Source: Bacillus sp. UNC41MFS5 (lineage in GTDB: Bacteria > Bacillota > Bacilli > Bacillales_B > DSM-18226). Taken from it: a stretch of 64,000 bases of DNA. Location: the NCBI RefSeq assembly GCF_000686805.1, contig NZ_JMLP01000011.1:248001-312000 (forward strand), read 5' to 3'. Within the stretch, counting starts at the first letter, position 1. Each line of letters opens with the position of its first letter. A program made the translations under genes and the position numbers. Below the pieces are notes generated by a model. It saw only the letters and a list, made by a program, of their open reading frames with translations. It did no database searches and had not been told where the DNA came from. Below, piece after piece: positions 27,805 to 36,404 of the stretch.

Positions 27805-28302
27805 ATGTTTAATATTGGAGATTTGGTCATCTATTCCGCACATGGCATTTGCAAAATTGATGATATTTGCGAGAAAACCGTTTCAGGAACGACAAGAACC
27901 TATTATGAATTGCATCCTATGGATAATGATCGGCAATTGACGATCATTATTCCTGTTAATACGGATAAAGTAGTCATGCTTGAACCACTCCAGAAAGTGG
28001 AAGCCCATGAAATACTTGAATCCTTCACATATTCAGGGATCGAATGGGATGACAAACCAAAAATACGTTACAATTTATATTCAAATATTGTTAATACAGG
28101 TAACAGAAAAGAAATTGCGAGAGTAATCAATACACTAATGCGAAAAAAAATGGAAGCGTCCCTTCATGGCAAAAAACTATACGAGCAAGACAATAAACTT
28201 TTAAACACGATACAAAATTTACTATTTAAAGAATTAGCGCTATCATTGAACACTTCTTATGAGGAAATACAAGAATTGGTATTGCGATTGATAAAAGAAT
28301 GA
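27805..28302 (+). CDS. CarD/CdnL-like RNA polymerase-binding regulator
   Basis: A 165-residue CarD_CdnL_TRCF family protein. The N-terminal Tudor-like RNAP-interacting domain is MFNIGDLVIYSAHGICKIDDI, followed by a helical C-terminal domain with KKLYEQDNKLLNTIQNLLFKELAL. Such proteins bind the RNA polymerase beta subunit and stabilise open complexes. ATG 27805 (GGGAG upstream) matches the family N-terminus. It is divergent from the efflux pump and shares its operator region, which is unusual for a general transcription factor and suggests a dedicated paralogue. Confidence 0.88.
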   Translation: MFNIGDLVIYSAHGICKIDDICEKTVSGTTRTYYELHPMDNDRQLTIIIPVNTDKVVMLEPLQKVEAHEILESFTYSGIEWDDKPKIRYNLYSNIVNTGNRKEIARVINTLMRKKMEASLHGKKLYEQDNKLLNTIQNLLFKELALSLNTSYEEIQELVLRLIKE

Positions 28303-28306
28303 AAAG

Positions 28307-28352
28307 AAAAACCCCCGCGTCGTTCAACTAAATGAGCGACGCAGGGGTTTTT
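28307..28352. terminator. Bidirectional terminator
   Basis: A long stem AAAACCCCCGCGTCG/CGACGCAGGGGTTTTT with one mismatch lies between the convergent carD-like and marR genes and is T-rich in both directions. Confidence 0.95.
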
Positions 28353-28374
28353 GAATATTTAGCAGCTGTTATAT

Positions 28375-28809
28375 TTATATTTCCCAATCTAACTTTAATA
28401 GTTCTTTAAGCATAGTCACTTGCTCAGAACCTATTTTTTCTGCAATTTTATTTTCAAGCCGGGCTTTAAGTGCCGCGTTTTTTTCGTAGCATTCCTCACC
28501 TAAAGCCGTTAACTGGATACACTTTTCTTTTTTGTTGTTTTCAACATTTTGGATTTCAACTAATCCTTTTTCCGAAAGCTTTTGAATAAACTTATGGATC
28601 GCCTGACGAGAAATTTCTACATTCTTTGTCACATACGAAATGCTAGGTTGTTTTTTATAAATCCTAGCCATGATATACCATTCAGAATTGGAAATATAAA
28701 TCTCACTTTGGTCGTTCCATGCTTTCTCCGAGATTTTCCGGACCAAACTATGGCGTTCACTTAATAGGTCGATAAGGTCTAAATGTTGTAATTCAGAGTT
28801 CGAAATCAA
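28375..28809 (-). CDS. MarR family transcriptional regulator
   Basis: A winged-helix regulator with the DNA-recognition helix in VTKNVEISRQAIHKFIQKLSEKGLV and wing ENNKKEKCIQLT. The frame extends to ATG 28830, but the promoter (-10 at 28841-28846) places transcription start near 28834, leaving no leader. TTG 28809, with GGAGTG 7 nt upstream, gives a normal 144-residue MarR and is preferred. It probably represses itself and the divergent efflux/CarD promoters. Confidence 0.82.
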   Translation of the reverse strand: MISNSELQHLDLIDLLSERHSLVRKISEKAWNDQSEIYISNSEWYIMARIYKKQPSISYVTKNVEISRQAIHKFIQKLSEKGLVEIQNVENNKKEKCIQLTALGEECYEKNAALKARLENKIAEKIGSEQVTMLKELLKLDWEI

Positions 28810-28840
28810 ACGATTCACTCCAATCATCATCTTCGCCACT

Positions 28841-28879
28841 ACTATACAAAAACAGGGATTGGTTGTCAATTTGGTTTAC
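28841..28879 (-). promoter_or_regulatory. marR promoter with imperfect operator
   Basis: TTGACA (28864-28869), 17 bp, TATAGT (28841-28846) on the minus strand. The -35 lies inside GTCAATTTGGTTTAC (28865-28879), a degenerate form of the GTCAAC-N3-GTTGAC operator at 27731-27745, suggesting autoregulation. Confidence 0.6.
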
Positions 28880-29119
28880 GACGAATGCATGAAAAAACTA
28901 CAAAAAAAGCCCTCCTCAAAAGAATGACCTTTTTATAGCTTGAACTGTATAAATCATGTACACTAATGAACCTTCTTTTGTCATCTTTGGTTTGCCTTTA
29001 TTTTCCTCTTTATCTACTGCAAGGACGGTTAGTAGAACGCATTTTTCTTTGTTACTTAATTTTTAAACTCCAGGTCCCTACTTATTAGCGCAATAATCCC
29101 CAAAAGGAATATATTCCAA

Positions 29120-29266
29120 TTGACTTCGCCCCATGGATAAATCCAGGGGATTCTTTTTTAAACCTTCATCAAAGCGGCCTGTCGGCCAGGGCCTCCAGAT
29201 CTTACGACTTCTCCAGTTCATTACGATATGTAGTAAAAACCACATACCGTAGCCCAATCATAGGCA
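29120..29266 (-). ncRNA. Probable omegaRNA / IS right end of TnpB element
   Basis: Downstream of tnpB on the minus strand are several stem-loops (GGTATGTGGTTTTTACTACATA; GGCCCTGGCCGACAGGCC) and the terminal hairpin CCCCTGGATTTATCCATGGGG (wording of positions 29129-29153), then GAAGTCAA. This layout matches the reRNA/omegaRNA scaffold of TnpB systems, where the DNA just beyond 29120 (TTGGAATATATTCC) would supply the guide. The RNA part looks intact although the protein gene is broken. Confidence 0.55.
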
Positions 29267-30541
29267 CTACGCCACTGCCCTTTTAGCTTCATTGTGCGAG
29301 ACAATGGGAGCTAAAAGAACTCGGCGATACTTTGTATCTTCAATTTTAGGTAGATCCCGATTTTTCGTTAGTCGATTATTTACAGACTTGTCCAAGATAT
29401 TAATGGCACCTACTACATCCCGATGTCCTTCCGAGCCGCACCGACAGTGGAAATTTCGATTCCATTGTTTGTGGAATTCTCCGCATGAAGGGCACGTGCC
29501 GGAAGTATAGGACTCTTCCACAAGTTGGACTTTGCCTCCCCGAAGTTTTAGTTTGTATTTTATTTTTTCGATTAATTGCCCAAAACTCCAATTGGACAAT
29601 TGTTGACGAATCTCTTTACGGGTTTTCTTTTTCTTTTTCGTATTCTTTTGAGCACCATCCGGTGTTCCGATATAGAGTGTTTTAATTTGGTTTTCCACAC
29701 ACCAATCGGTGATCATTTTCGAAATAGAATGCAATAAATACTCCATTCTCCGTTCCAGTTTTTCTAAAAAACGGCGTTTACGCAAAATGAGTTTTTGCCT
29801 TTTATTCGAACCTGGCTTCTTCCGGCTAATCAACTTCTGAAACTCTTTCAACCTTTTGTTTCTGTAGCGCTGTAACGAGCGAAGTTCTTTTCCTGTTACA
29901 ATGAGGTGACTTTTCCCGTTACTTAAAACGGCTGCATGGATGATTCCTAAGTCGCAGCCGGCTTCCTTTTTACCTTGAACCTGCTTTTGTTTTGGTACTT
30001 CCACTGCTAGATGCATCCAGTATTGATTTTTGTGCCAAACGATTTCGGCACTTTTTATTGTATGGAAATCAATGTGCTTCGGTTGAGGGATCACTAAGGG
30101 GGATTGTTGTTTTCCATTGCTAAACCTGAGCTTTTTACAAGCTAATTTAATCGCTGCTTTTTTATATTTTACGGAAAAAAACTTTTTGTATTTCCAAGGG
30201 TACCGTCACTGTTTCTCACCTTTTGTCCGTAGCTCCATTGTTCTTTTGCACGTTTCTTCATGTAACTCGATGATCGATTGTATTGTTTGCGAGTGTAATT
30301 TATGTGTGGTGGCATTGTACCATTGCTTTTTTTCAGATGCACTTGTCCAAACCTGATAGGCATCATACAGCCACCAATGGAGATCTAAGCAATCATTCCA
30401 CAGATTCGCTGCTTCCTTACGTAAAGTATCGACAAATCGTCTCTCCTCGCTGGTTAAACGAAGCGGAAATTTCCTAATGACAATATCTCCTTTGGATTCT
30501 TTTTTCTTCTGTTCTTTCATGCTCTTTTTATGAGGTTCCAT
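29267..30541 (-). pseudogene. tnpB: TnpB-like RNA-guided nuclease gene with an in-frame stop
   Basis: One continuous frame of 424 codons interrupted only by a TGA at 30206-30208, between EKQ and RYPWKY. The N-terminal part starts at ATG 30541 with GGGAGGTG. Visible features: first RuvC Asp in EAGCDLGIIHAAV, the C-terminal zinc ribbon TSGTCPSCG...CRCG, and the last Asp in GHRDVVGAINIL. The usual RuvC-II Glu position reads IGTPDG without Glu, while a Glu pair occurs in VEESYTSG; some TnpB groups have a relocated Glu. A piece of 275 residues could restart at or before 30094, lacking the N-terminal domain. Confidence 0.85.
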
Positions 30542-30561
30542 TTCTTTTTCACCTCCCGATA

Positions 30562-30575
30562 AGAACGTATGTTCT
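30562..30575. repeat. Left-end hairpin of the tnpB element
   Basis: AGAAC-GTAT-GTTCT lies about 20 bases upstream of the tnpB start codon and may be the subterminal hairpin recognised by a TnpA transposase supplied in trans. Confidence 0.45.
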
Positions 30576-30669
30576 ATATACTCATTATACTACTAGGGAA
30601 TAGTAATTGATAGTAAAAAGAAAAAATATGGCTTATATCCCCATTTCTGAAGAAAGGGGTTTTACGCTA

Positions 30670-30762
30670 CTATTTGATAAAAGCGATGCCGTATAGTAAA
30701 AATACAAATGGAATAGCAACTGCAACAACAATCCAACTAAATAATTTAGCCTTTTTCAACAT
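30670..30762 (-). CDS. 30-residue single-TM protein
   Basis: Begins MLKKAKLFSWIVVAVAIPF and ends LLYGIAFIK. A positively charged start precedes one TM helix of about 20 residues. TGGGGA lies 6 nt before the ATG. It belongs to no family I recognise; similar tiny membrane proteins are common in Bacillaceae and often act with larger membrane complexes. It is separated from the tnpB element and from the secreted acidic protein gene. Confidence 0.55.
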   Translation of the reverse strand: MLKKAKLFSWIVVAVAIPFVFLLYGIAFIK

Positions 30763-31011
30763 AGTTTGTCCCCAAAAAACATTGATCCTATGTAAAGAGT
30801 TACTTTCATTATTCATTCGATATCTACCTAAGTACATTATTATTGTTTACTTCAAAGCAATCAGATGATACAAAGTGTTTTATACAGATTAAGGGAATGT
30901 CCTTATGACATATTTAGAAAATAATGCACCATATTTTTGGAAATTATTTGTATTTCTAATAACGTTCAAAATGGGGAAATTATTAATGCACCAATTAGAA
31001 GGAGGGTACTA

Positions 31012-31887
31012 ATGGTCAAAATAAAAGCTATGCTAATAGGCTTTCTTATACTCCCATTCCTATTCAGCGCTCCCTCTGCTCAAGCAGCTCCGTCTGAAAA
31101 TGAAATAAACCAATATTTGGCCGATATAGGATGGACGAAACAAGAATTTCTGGAGTATATTGATTACTACGAAATTCCTTTAGATGAATATACAATGGCA
31201 GGACTAAAAGAACTCTTGGGTCCCCCTATTAACTCGAAAAATTATCAGGATTTACTAACCAAATATGGTCTAACTGAAAAAGAACTAAATGAGTTAATGG
31301 ACCATTTTGGAGACTCTGTAAATGAATATAAGTTTATCAACGATTTGGATTCAACAGTTGAATTTTATATTAATGCCGATAAAAGTATGGCGGAAGTAGA
31401 AAAAGCATTATCGGATACGGGCATAACAGAAGCAGAAGCAGAGAGATTTTTCAACTATTTAGCGGAAGTAGAAGAAAAAAATAAAGACCAACTAGACCAA
31501 ATGGCAACAAACGATACACTGTGGGAAAATTTAATGACTGTAGAAGATCCTTCCCAACTAAGCGATGAAGACCTTGATGAGATGGTTCGATTATTAGAGC
31601 AAACCATTGCACTGTATGAAGTTAAAGTGGCCTTGAAAGCTGACGGTCGGGCTGTAACATTAAAGGATTTACTAAAAATGAAAGAACCTCCAGGTACTTT
31701 ATCTGGCAGTGTCTATAGTACTTCAGGGGAACTCCTCATTGATTTTAACATTCCTAAAGAGTTTTTCGAATCAATGGAGGCTCTTGGAGATGGGGAAGAC
31801 ATGATTCATTTAGGTGAAATTTCAGATGATTATGTAGACCATATGCATGAAGAGAAGTATGAAGATGCTCGAAAAGGTTTAAAATAA
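31012..31887 (+). CDS. Secreted acidic protein, 'processed acidic surface protein'-like
   Basis: 291 residues with a clear signal peptide (cleavage after AQA) and a very acidic, helical mature part built of two related stretches (NQYLADIGWTKQEFLEYIDYY and LLTKYGLTEKELNELMDHFG). It resembles the processed acidic surface protein family of Bacillus, whose members usually end in an LPXTA sortase signal and TM. None is present here: the protein ends DARKGLK. So it is probably released or a shortened form. ATG 31012 has AGAAGGAGG upstream; the longer frame from 30937 has no RBS. Confidence 0.65.
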   Translation: MVKIKAMLIGFLILPFLFSAPSAQAAPSENEINQYLADIGWTKQEFLEYIDYYEIPLDEYTMAGLKELLGPPINSKNYQDLLTKYGLTEKELNELMDHFGDSVNEYKFINDLDSTVEFYINADKSMAEVEKALSDTGITEAEAERFFNYLAEVEEKNKDQLDQMATNDTLWENLMTVEDPSQLSDEDLDEMVRLLEQTIALYEVKVALKADGRAVTLKDLLKMKEPPGTLSGSVYSTSGELLIDFNIPKEFFESMEALGDGEDMIHLGEISDDYVDHMHEEKYEDARKGLK

Positions 31888-31926
31888 CCAAACAGGTCAT
31901 CATGTTTCACAACTTATTTAGACTGA

Positions 31927-31960
31927 AAAGCCGTTCTCATTTAAAAGTGAGAACGGCTTT
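31927..31960 (+). terminator. Rho-independent terminator
   Basis: AAAGCCGTTCTCA and TGAGAACGGCTTT form a perfect 13-bp stem with an 8-base loop, 40 nt after the acidic protein stop. Confidence 0.92.
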
Positions 31961-32522
31961 ATTTGCAATTTTTACTATTTACTGCTTCAAATTCAAGCAA
32001 TTTCGCATCTCTTACTCTCTTAAAATAACATTTTATGTAGTGGCAACTCTTTTCATAATCTATATACAACTATAAGACTATTGTACTTTACTTAAAAAAG
32101 AAGAAAAAGATAAGAAACAGCGGGCAAGAAATTTTCACCACTTATTTCAATCCATACATTTCCTACAAGTTTCCCGTTTCTTTCGACTAAATACCTTATA
32201 GACTATACTATTCAAACGTTTGATTGAAACTACTGCAAGTATTGATTTATAAAGATTCTCTCGCTAAGTGTGGTGGGAAATAGTCGAAATACGCGGAAAT
32301 ATTTCGCAGGAAATATCCTATATTTCCTCATATTTTGATAGTTTCGGTTGAAATTCGTCTCTATTTCCTCAAATATCTTCATAAATACACAAATTATTCA
32401 TAAAATCATCACGATAACCACTTGTATTTTAATATTTTCTTTGATTATATTATTATGGGAATATTTTACCTTGACAAAATTTTTAAACATTTCATACATC
32501 CTAGCATAGGTGGGGAACAATC
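31961..32522. other. 560-bp AT-rich intergenic region with a palindromic site
   Basis: No gene seen. It contains the palindrome TCAAACGTTTGA (32212-32223), of the type bound by TetR-family repressors, just after an ACTATACTA box, and several imperfect GGAAATATTTC/GGAAATATCC inverted motifs at about 32285-32330. The DUF5317 gene promoter must lie at the right end, but no convincing -35/-10 pair was identified. Confidence 0.4.
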
Positions 32523-33119
32523 ATGGTATTTGACGGCATCATCTTTTCATTTATAGTAGGTTTCCTCCGGAAAGGAAACCTACGGGCACTAGCGCAGTTA
32601 AAGCTTAAGTGGGGCTGGATTTTCCCTCTCCTGCTGGTCGTTGAATTAGCCGTGTTTATGTTCCAAAACGACAGCAAATTTCTTGGACAAATCAGTGGCT
32701 CTATCTATATAGTAGTCTATTTACTAGGTTTACTATTCTTATTTATGAACCGCAAAAACCCAGGATTTATCCTCATTTTAATTGGTGTATTTCTGAATTT
32801 TTTAGTAATGGTAATTAACGGCGGACGAATGCCGGTATCAGTAGAGGCGGCTGCAGTTCTGGATCCAGGTTACATCGAAGCCCTCAAAGACAGCTTTTAC
32901 GCTAAACATACAATGCTAAACTCTTCAACCTATCTCAGATTTTTGGGCGATGTCATTCCCATCTCAGACCCTTACCCGCGTACCCAAATCATCAGTATCG
33001 GTGATATAATAATGAATATCGGAATCTTCTTTTTCATTCAGTATTTGATGGTTCATCATGCAGTCGCAAAAAAAGAAGTTACCGCACCTCCTCTCCTTAA
33101 AGGAGGTGAAAAAAGATGA
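32523..33119 (+). CDS. DUF5317 family membrane protein
   Basis: 198 residues with about five TM segments and the conserved VMVINGGRMPVSVEAA and TYLRFLGDVIPI segments characteristic of DUF5317. The function is unknown. The RBS AGGTGGGG precedes the ATG. Its stop overlaps the ATG of a 35-residue membrane protein (ATGA), followed 10 bases later by the GGDEF/HD-GYP gene, so the three may form one operon. Confidence 0.8.
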   Translation: MVFDGIIFSFIVGFLRKGNLRALAQLKLKWGWIFPLLLVVELAVFMFQNDSKFLGQISGSIYIVVYLLGLLFLFMNRKNPGFILILIGVFLNFLVMVINGGRMPVSVEAAAVLDPGYIEALKDSFYAKHTMLNSSTYLRFLGDVIPISDPYPRTQIISIGDIIMNIGIFFFIQYLMVHHAVAKKEVTAPPLLKGGEKR

Positions 33120-33223
33120 AAAATGAACAAAAAAAAGGCATTAAATTAACTGGAATTCTTTACAATGCAATTATTATCGGTTCTATCATTATTGCTTTAA
33201 CTTCTGGATTTAGACTAGTTTAA
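33116..33223 (+). CDS. 35-residue single-TM protein overlapping DUF5317
   Basis: Begins MKNEQKKGIKLTGILYNAI and ends with a TM helix and GFRLV. A very strong RBS, AAAGGAGGTG, lies inside the end of the DUF5317 gene, and the start overlaps its stop by 4 bases. This is a clear sign of translational coupling and that the small gene is real. The function is unknown, possibly a partner of the DUF5317 protein. Confidence 0.78.
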   Translation: MKNEQKKGIKLTGILYNAIIIGSIIIALTSGFRLV

Positions 33224-33245
33224 TAGCTTATTCATGGGGGAAGTA

Positions 33246-35132
33246 ATGTTTTACTTCTCCTATATCTTATATATGAGAGTGATGGAAATGCATTTATTAA
33301 AGACAACAACAAATAAATATCTTTTTCTTGTATCCACGATTGGTTTCATAACCTTTTTTTCTCTTAATGATTTCCCTCATCGTTCTTTGTTCCAATGGTT
33401 AATCATTTTTGCTTTAGCTGGATCCATTTTACTATTAAACCATTATCCTATATTGCTACCTCCAAAGGGTAATTCCCTTTCTATGGATTCTTCTATATTT
33501 CTGGCAAGTCTTTTTTTATTTGGACTAGACTTAACTTTGGGTGTATTACTACTAAATTCCATTCTATTTACCTTTACCGAACGGAAAATTGTTTGGTGGA
33601 AACACGTTTTTAATTTCTCAATCTATTCATTAATGATTATTGGTTCCTATTATGCTTTCACTTTTACAGGTGGTGAAATTGGAAGTATCCACATAGATAA
33701 CTTGATACCCTATTTATTATCGTTAAGCATCTATTTTGGAGTCAATGTGTTGCTTATTGGGATATATTTTATTCTTGCTGAGGCAGAAAGCTTAGTCAAT
33801 GTCTTTAAGGATATTATAAAAGAGACCATTGCCACATATTTTAGTACGCTTATGCTTTCATTAGTTCTTGTTATTTTAATGATTAAGGAAGAAATAATCG
33901 GATTGTCTCTCTTTACCTGTATTGCCTTTTTATTGTCTTTAGCATTTAAACAGCATTTCAACTTATTTAAAGAGATTTCTGAAAAGGCCAACAAAGATTT
34001 CCTGACTAGCCTTAATAATCACGGTTACTTTAAAGAAATTTTGGAAAAAGAAGTAGCGGCTGCCAAGGAAAATGATCAGCCATTAAGCGTCGTCATCCTA
34101 GACATCGATGATTTTAAAAAATACAATGATCTTTACGGCCATATCCAAGGTGATCATCTGCTCCAGGAATTTGGGACCCTTTTGAAAGCCTATTCCGATG
34201 CGGCAAACTTTATCGTTGCCCGTTATGGCGGTGAAGAGTTTTCGATCATCATGCCAAATACAGATAGAAAGACTGCATATTCATTCATGAATGAATTGCG
34301 GAAAAAAGTAAATGACACCTACTATAAAGGGGTGGAAGGTCTGCCCTACGGCTGCTTATCCTTTTCATCCGGGATTGCTGAATGTGAAAAAGAGACCTAT
34401 AGTATTTCAGAACTTCTTAACAAAGCCGACAAAGCCATGTATGCGGCGAAAAACCAAGGAAAGAATCTTGTTCAGATATACAATGGACATTCAGAATACT
34501 CTGTTCAACGATCTCTTTCGCTTGAAAAAGACATAGAGGAAGCTGAATATCAATTAAAAATTTTCCTTTCTAAAGACGTTTATACCTATCGCCATAGCAA
34601 ACGAGTTTATCAATATGCGGTGGATTTCTCACGGGTGCTGAACTTAAGTGTTCATGAGCGCAAAACGCTAATCCTGGCCGCGCTTGTCCACGACATTGGA
34701 AAAATTGAGATCCCGCGCGATATTCTAAATAAAAAGGGTAAGCTCGAGCCTCATGAATGGGAATTGATGAAGAAGCACGTAACCTTTGGAAAAGAAATCA
34801 TTGCAACAAATAAGAAATTAGAAGATTTGATTCCTCTGGTTGAGCTCCACCACGAACGGTATGATGGGAACGGCTATCCATATGGACTAGCAGGGAAATC
34901 CATTCCGAAACTGGCGCGAATTCTCTGCGTGATCGATTCATTTGATGCAATGACGACGGAGCGGCCTTATCAAAAAACAAAAACCTTCAAAGAGGCGATC
35001 GCTGAATTGCGCGATTGCTCCGGCAAACAATTCGACCCTCAATTCATCGAACCGTTTATTGCGATGATCAAGGAGTTTGATAACTCGAGGGACGAACAGC
35101 ACAGAGAGGTTGCCGCAAGTATCGTGAATTAA
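33246..35132 (+). CDS. GGDEF + HD-GYP cyclic-dinucleotide signalling protein
   Basis: About 628 residues: an N-terminal membrane sensor with six or seven TM segments (to about 245), a GGDEF diguanylate cyclase domain with active site YGGEEFS (about residue 330), and a C-terminal HD-type phosphodiesterase domain with HDIGK and HHERYDGNGYP. Both opposing domains look catalytically complete, so it may make and degrade c-di-GMP (or another cyclic dinucleotide) under membrane control. Starts at 33234, 33246 and 33288 are possible; 33246 has GGGGGAAG upstream. It is separate from the downstream VOC gene. Confidence 0.9.
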   Translation: MFYFSYILYMRVMEMHLLKTTTNKYLFLVSTIGFITFFSLNDFPHRSLFQWLIIFALAGSILLLNHYPILLPPKGNSLSMDSSIFLASLFLFGLDLTLGVLLLNSILFTFTERKIVWWKHVFNFSIYSLMIIGSYYAFTFTGGEIGSIHIDNLIPYLLSLSIYFGVNVLLIGIYFILAEAESLVNVFKDIIKETIATYFSTLMLSLVLVILMIKEEIIGLSLFTCIAFLLSLAFKQHFNLFKEISEKANKDFLTSLNNHGYFKEILEKEVAAAKENDQPLSVVILDIDDFKKYNDLYGHIQGDHLLQEFGTLLKAYSDAANFIVARYGGEEFSIIMPNTDRKTAYSFMNELRKKVNDTYYKGVEGLPYGCLSFSSGIAECEKETYSISELLNKADKAMYAAKNQGKNLVQIYNGHSEYSVQRSLSLEKDIEEAEYQLKIFLSKDVYTYRHSKRVYQYAVDFSRVLNLSVHERKTLILAALVHDIGKIEIPRDILNKKGKLEPHEWELMKKHVTFGKEIIATNKKLEDLIPLVELHHERYDGNGYPYGLAGKSIPKLARILCVIDSFDAMTTERPYQKTKTFKEAIAELRDCSGKQFDPQFIEPFIAMIKEFDNSRDEQHREVAASIVN

Positions 35133-35232
35133 GAAATTGACCTAAGCCAGGCTGAATGCCTGGTTTTTAATATAATTCCGTCCTCCTTCTCTATGGTATG
35201 ATGGTAATAAATTTATAAAGGAGATGACGACC

Positions 35233-35622
35233 GTGATCCAATATGATTGCCTCCACCACGTGAGCCTATCGGTGACCAATTTAGAACAATCCAAGCATTT
35301 TTATAGCAATATCCTATGTTTAAAAGAAATCCAACGCCCGAATTTTGATTTCCCTGGTGCTTGGTACGATATAGAAGGACAACAGCTCCATCTCATCGTC
35401 GATCCTGCCTCCCAAACAATTCGCCAAGATAAGCGCCTAAGCAGCCGTGAAGGCCATTTTGCCCTAAGAGTGAAGGATTACGATGCTACGCTGAATTGGT
35501 TGAAAGATAAAGGTGTTGAATTACTCGAGAAACCCAAGAGCATGAGCGGCTTTGCCCAAATCTTCTGTGCTGACCCAGATGGGAATCTCATTGAACTAAA
35601 CGTCGATCAGGCAGACCTCTAA
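35233..35622 (+). CDS. VOC (glyoxalase/bleomycin resistance) family protein
   Basis: A 129-residue single VOC-fold protein: LHHVSLSVTNLEQSKHFYSNIL with a metal-ligand His, a central Gln/His region (GQQLHLIVDP), HFALRV, and DPDGNLIELN with the C-terminal Glu ligand. Substrate unknown: dioxygenase, glyoxalase or resistance roles are possible. GTG 35233 (AAAGGAG, 9 nt) is preferred over ATG 35224, which abuts the RBS. Confidence 0.85.
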   Translation: MIQYDCLHHVSLSVTNLEQSKHFYSNILCLKEIQRPNFDFPGAWYDIEGQQLHLIVDPASQTIRQDKRLSSREGHFALRVKDYDATLNWLKDKGVELLEKPKSMSGFAQIFCADPDGNLIELNVDQADL

Positions 35623-35634
35623 GAAAAGGAAAAA

Positions 35635-35658
35635 GGAGAAGCGTGCGAACACTTCTCC
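35635..35658 (-). terminator. Terminator of the thiamine salvage operon
   Basis: The stem GGAGAAG/CTTCTCC with a 10-base loop is followed on the minus strand by TTTTTCCTTTTC, just after the ykoC stop. Confidence 0.85.
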
Positions 35659-35666
35659 CTGCTAAT

Positions 35667-36404
35667 TTATTCTATAAAAAACATAATCCCCCCTACAAGG
35701 AAGAACAACGAAAGTAGATAGCCAAAGTCTTTCGCTGCTAGTTTAGTTGTTTGGTAATAGGTTCTGTCTCTTGTACCCGTAAACCCCCGCGCCTCCATGG
35801 CAATTGCTATTCGTTCTGATTTTCTTATTCCTTGCGTAAACAGTGGCAAAGCGTACCTCATAAACGCTTTCCAATTATTTTTTTGCTTGTAACCTCTCAC
35901 TTTATGAGCCGTCTTCATTTGGTTTAGTTCCGATTGGAACAGCGGGATAAAGCGGAACCCCGCTAATAGCCCATACGCCCATTTAGGTGACAGTTTACAT
36001 TGATGAATTAAACTCATGATGAACAAAGTGATGTCTGTGGTAGAGGTGAATAATAAACCATACGTAACAAACGCTAACATCCGTAAGGCGATGGTTAACC
36101 CATGATTTAAACTCTCCACCGTAACATGGAACCAAGCCCATTTCCAAAGTGTCTCTTCTCCCTCTCCAAAAGCCGCCATCATCCAACATATAAGAATAAA
36201 AAAACCTACATAAGGCAAAAGCCTTTTCACAAGGTATGTCATTCTCCATCCGCCTAAAAAAATGCCAATCAATAGCGCAAAGAACCAAATCAAAAAAGTC
36301 ACCTTTGGATTGGAGATTGCCATTAAAAGAAACATAACGACCAAATGAGAAAGCAACTTACAAGCTGGATTGAGAGTAGCTAGGAATGAATCATTAGCCT
36401 TCAT
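35667..36404 (-). CDS. ykoC: ECF transporter transmembrane component (YkoC, EcfT)
   Basis: 245 residues, five or six TM segments and the two EcfT coupling motifs: AHKVRGYKQK and AIAMEARGFTG, which contact the ATPases. It is the last gene of the TPP-controlled operon and overlaps ykoD by 4 bases. Together with YkoD and YkoE it imports the thiamine pyrimidine precursor (hydroxymethylpyrimidine or a relative). Confidence 0.92.
   Translation of the reverse strand: MKANDSFLATLNPACKLLSHLVVMFLLMAISNPKVTFLIWFFALLIGIFLGGWRMTYLVKRLLPYVGFFILICWMMAAFGEGEETLWKWAWFHVTVESLNHGLTIALRMLAFVTYGLLFTSTTDITLFIMSLIHQCKLSPKWAYGLLAGFRFIPLFQSELNQMKTAHKVRGYKQKNNWKAFMRYALPLFTQGIRKSERIAIAMEARGFTGTRDRTYYQTTKLAAKDFGYLLSLFFLVGGIMFFIE

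Larger units (their letters stand above)
29120..30620 (-). mobile_element. IS200/IS605-type tnpB-only element
   Basis: The unit contains the tnpB pseudogene, a right-end structured region and a left-end hairpin, but no tnpA. The right boundary is placed at 29120 because the typical end GAATCCCC...GGGG then GAAGTCAA finishes there. The left boundary is uncertain. Confidence 0.65.
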
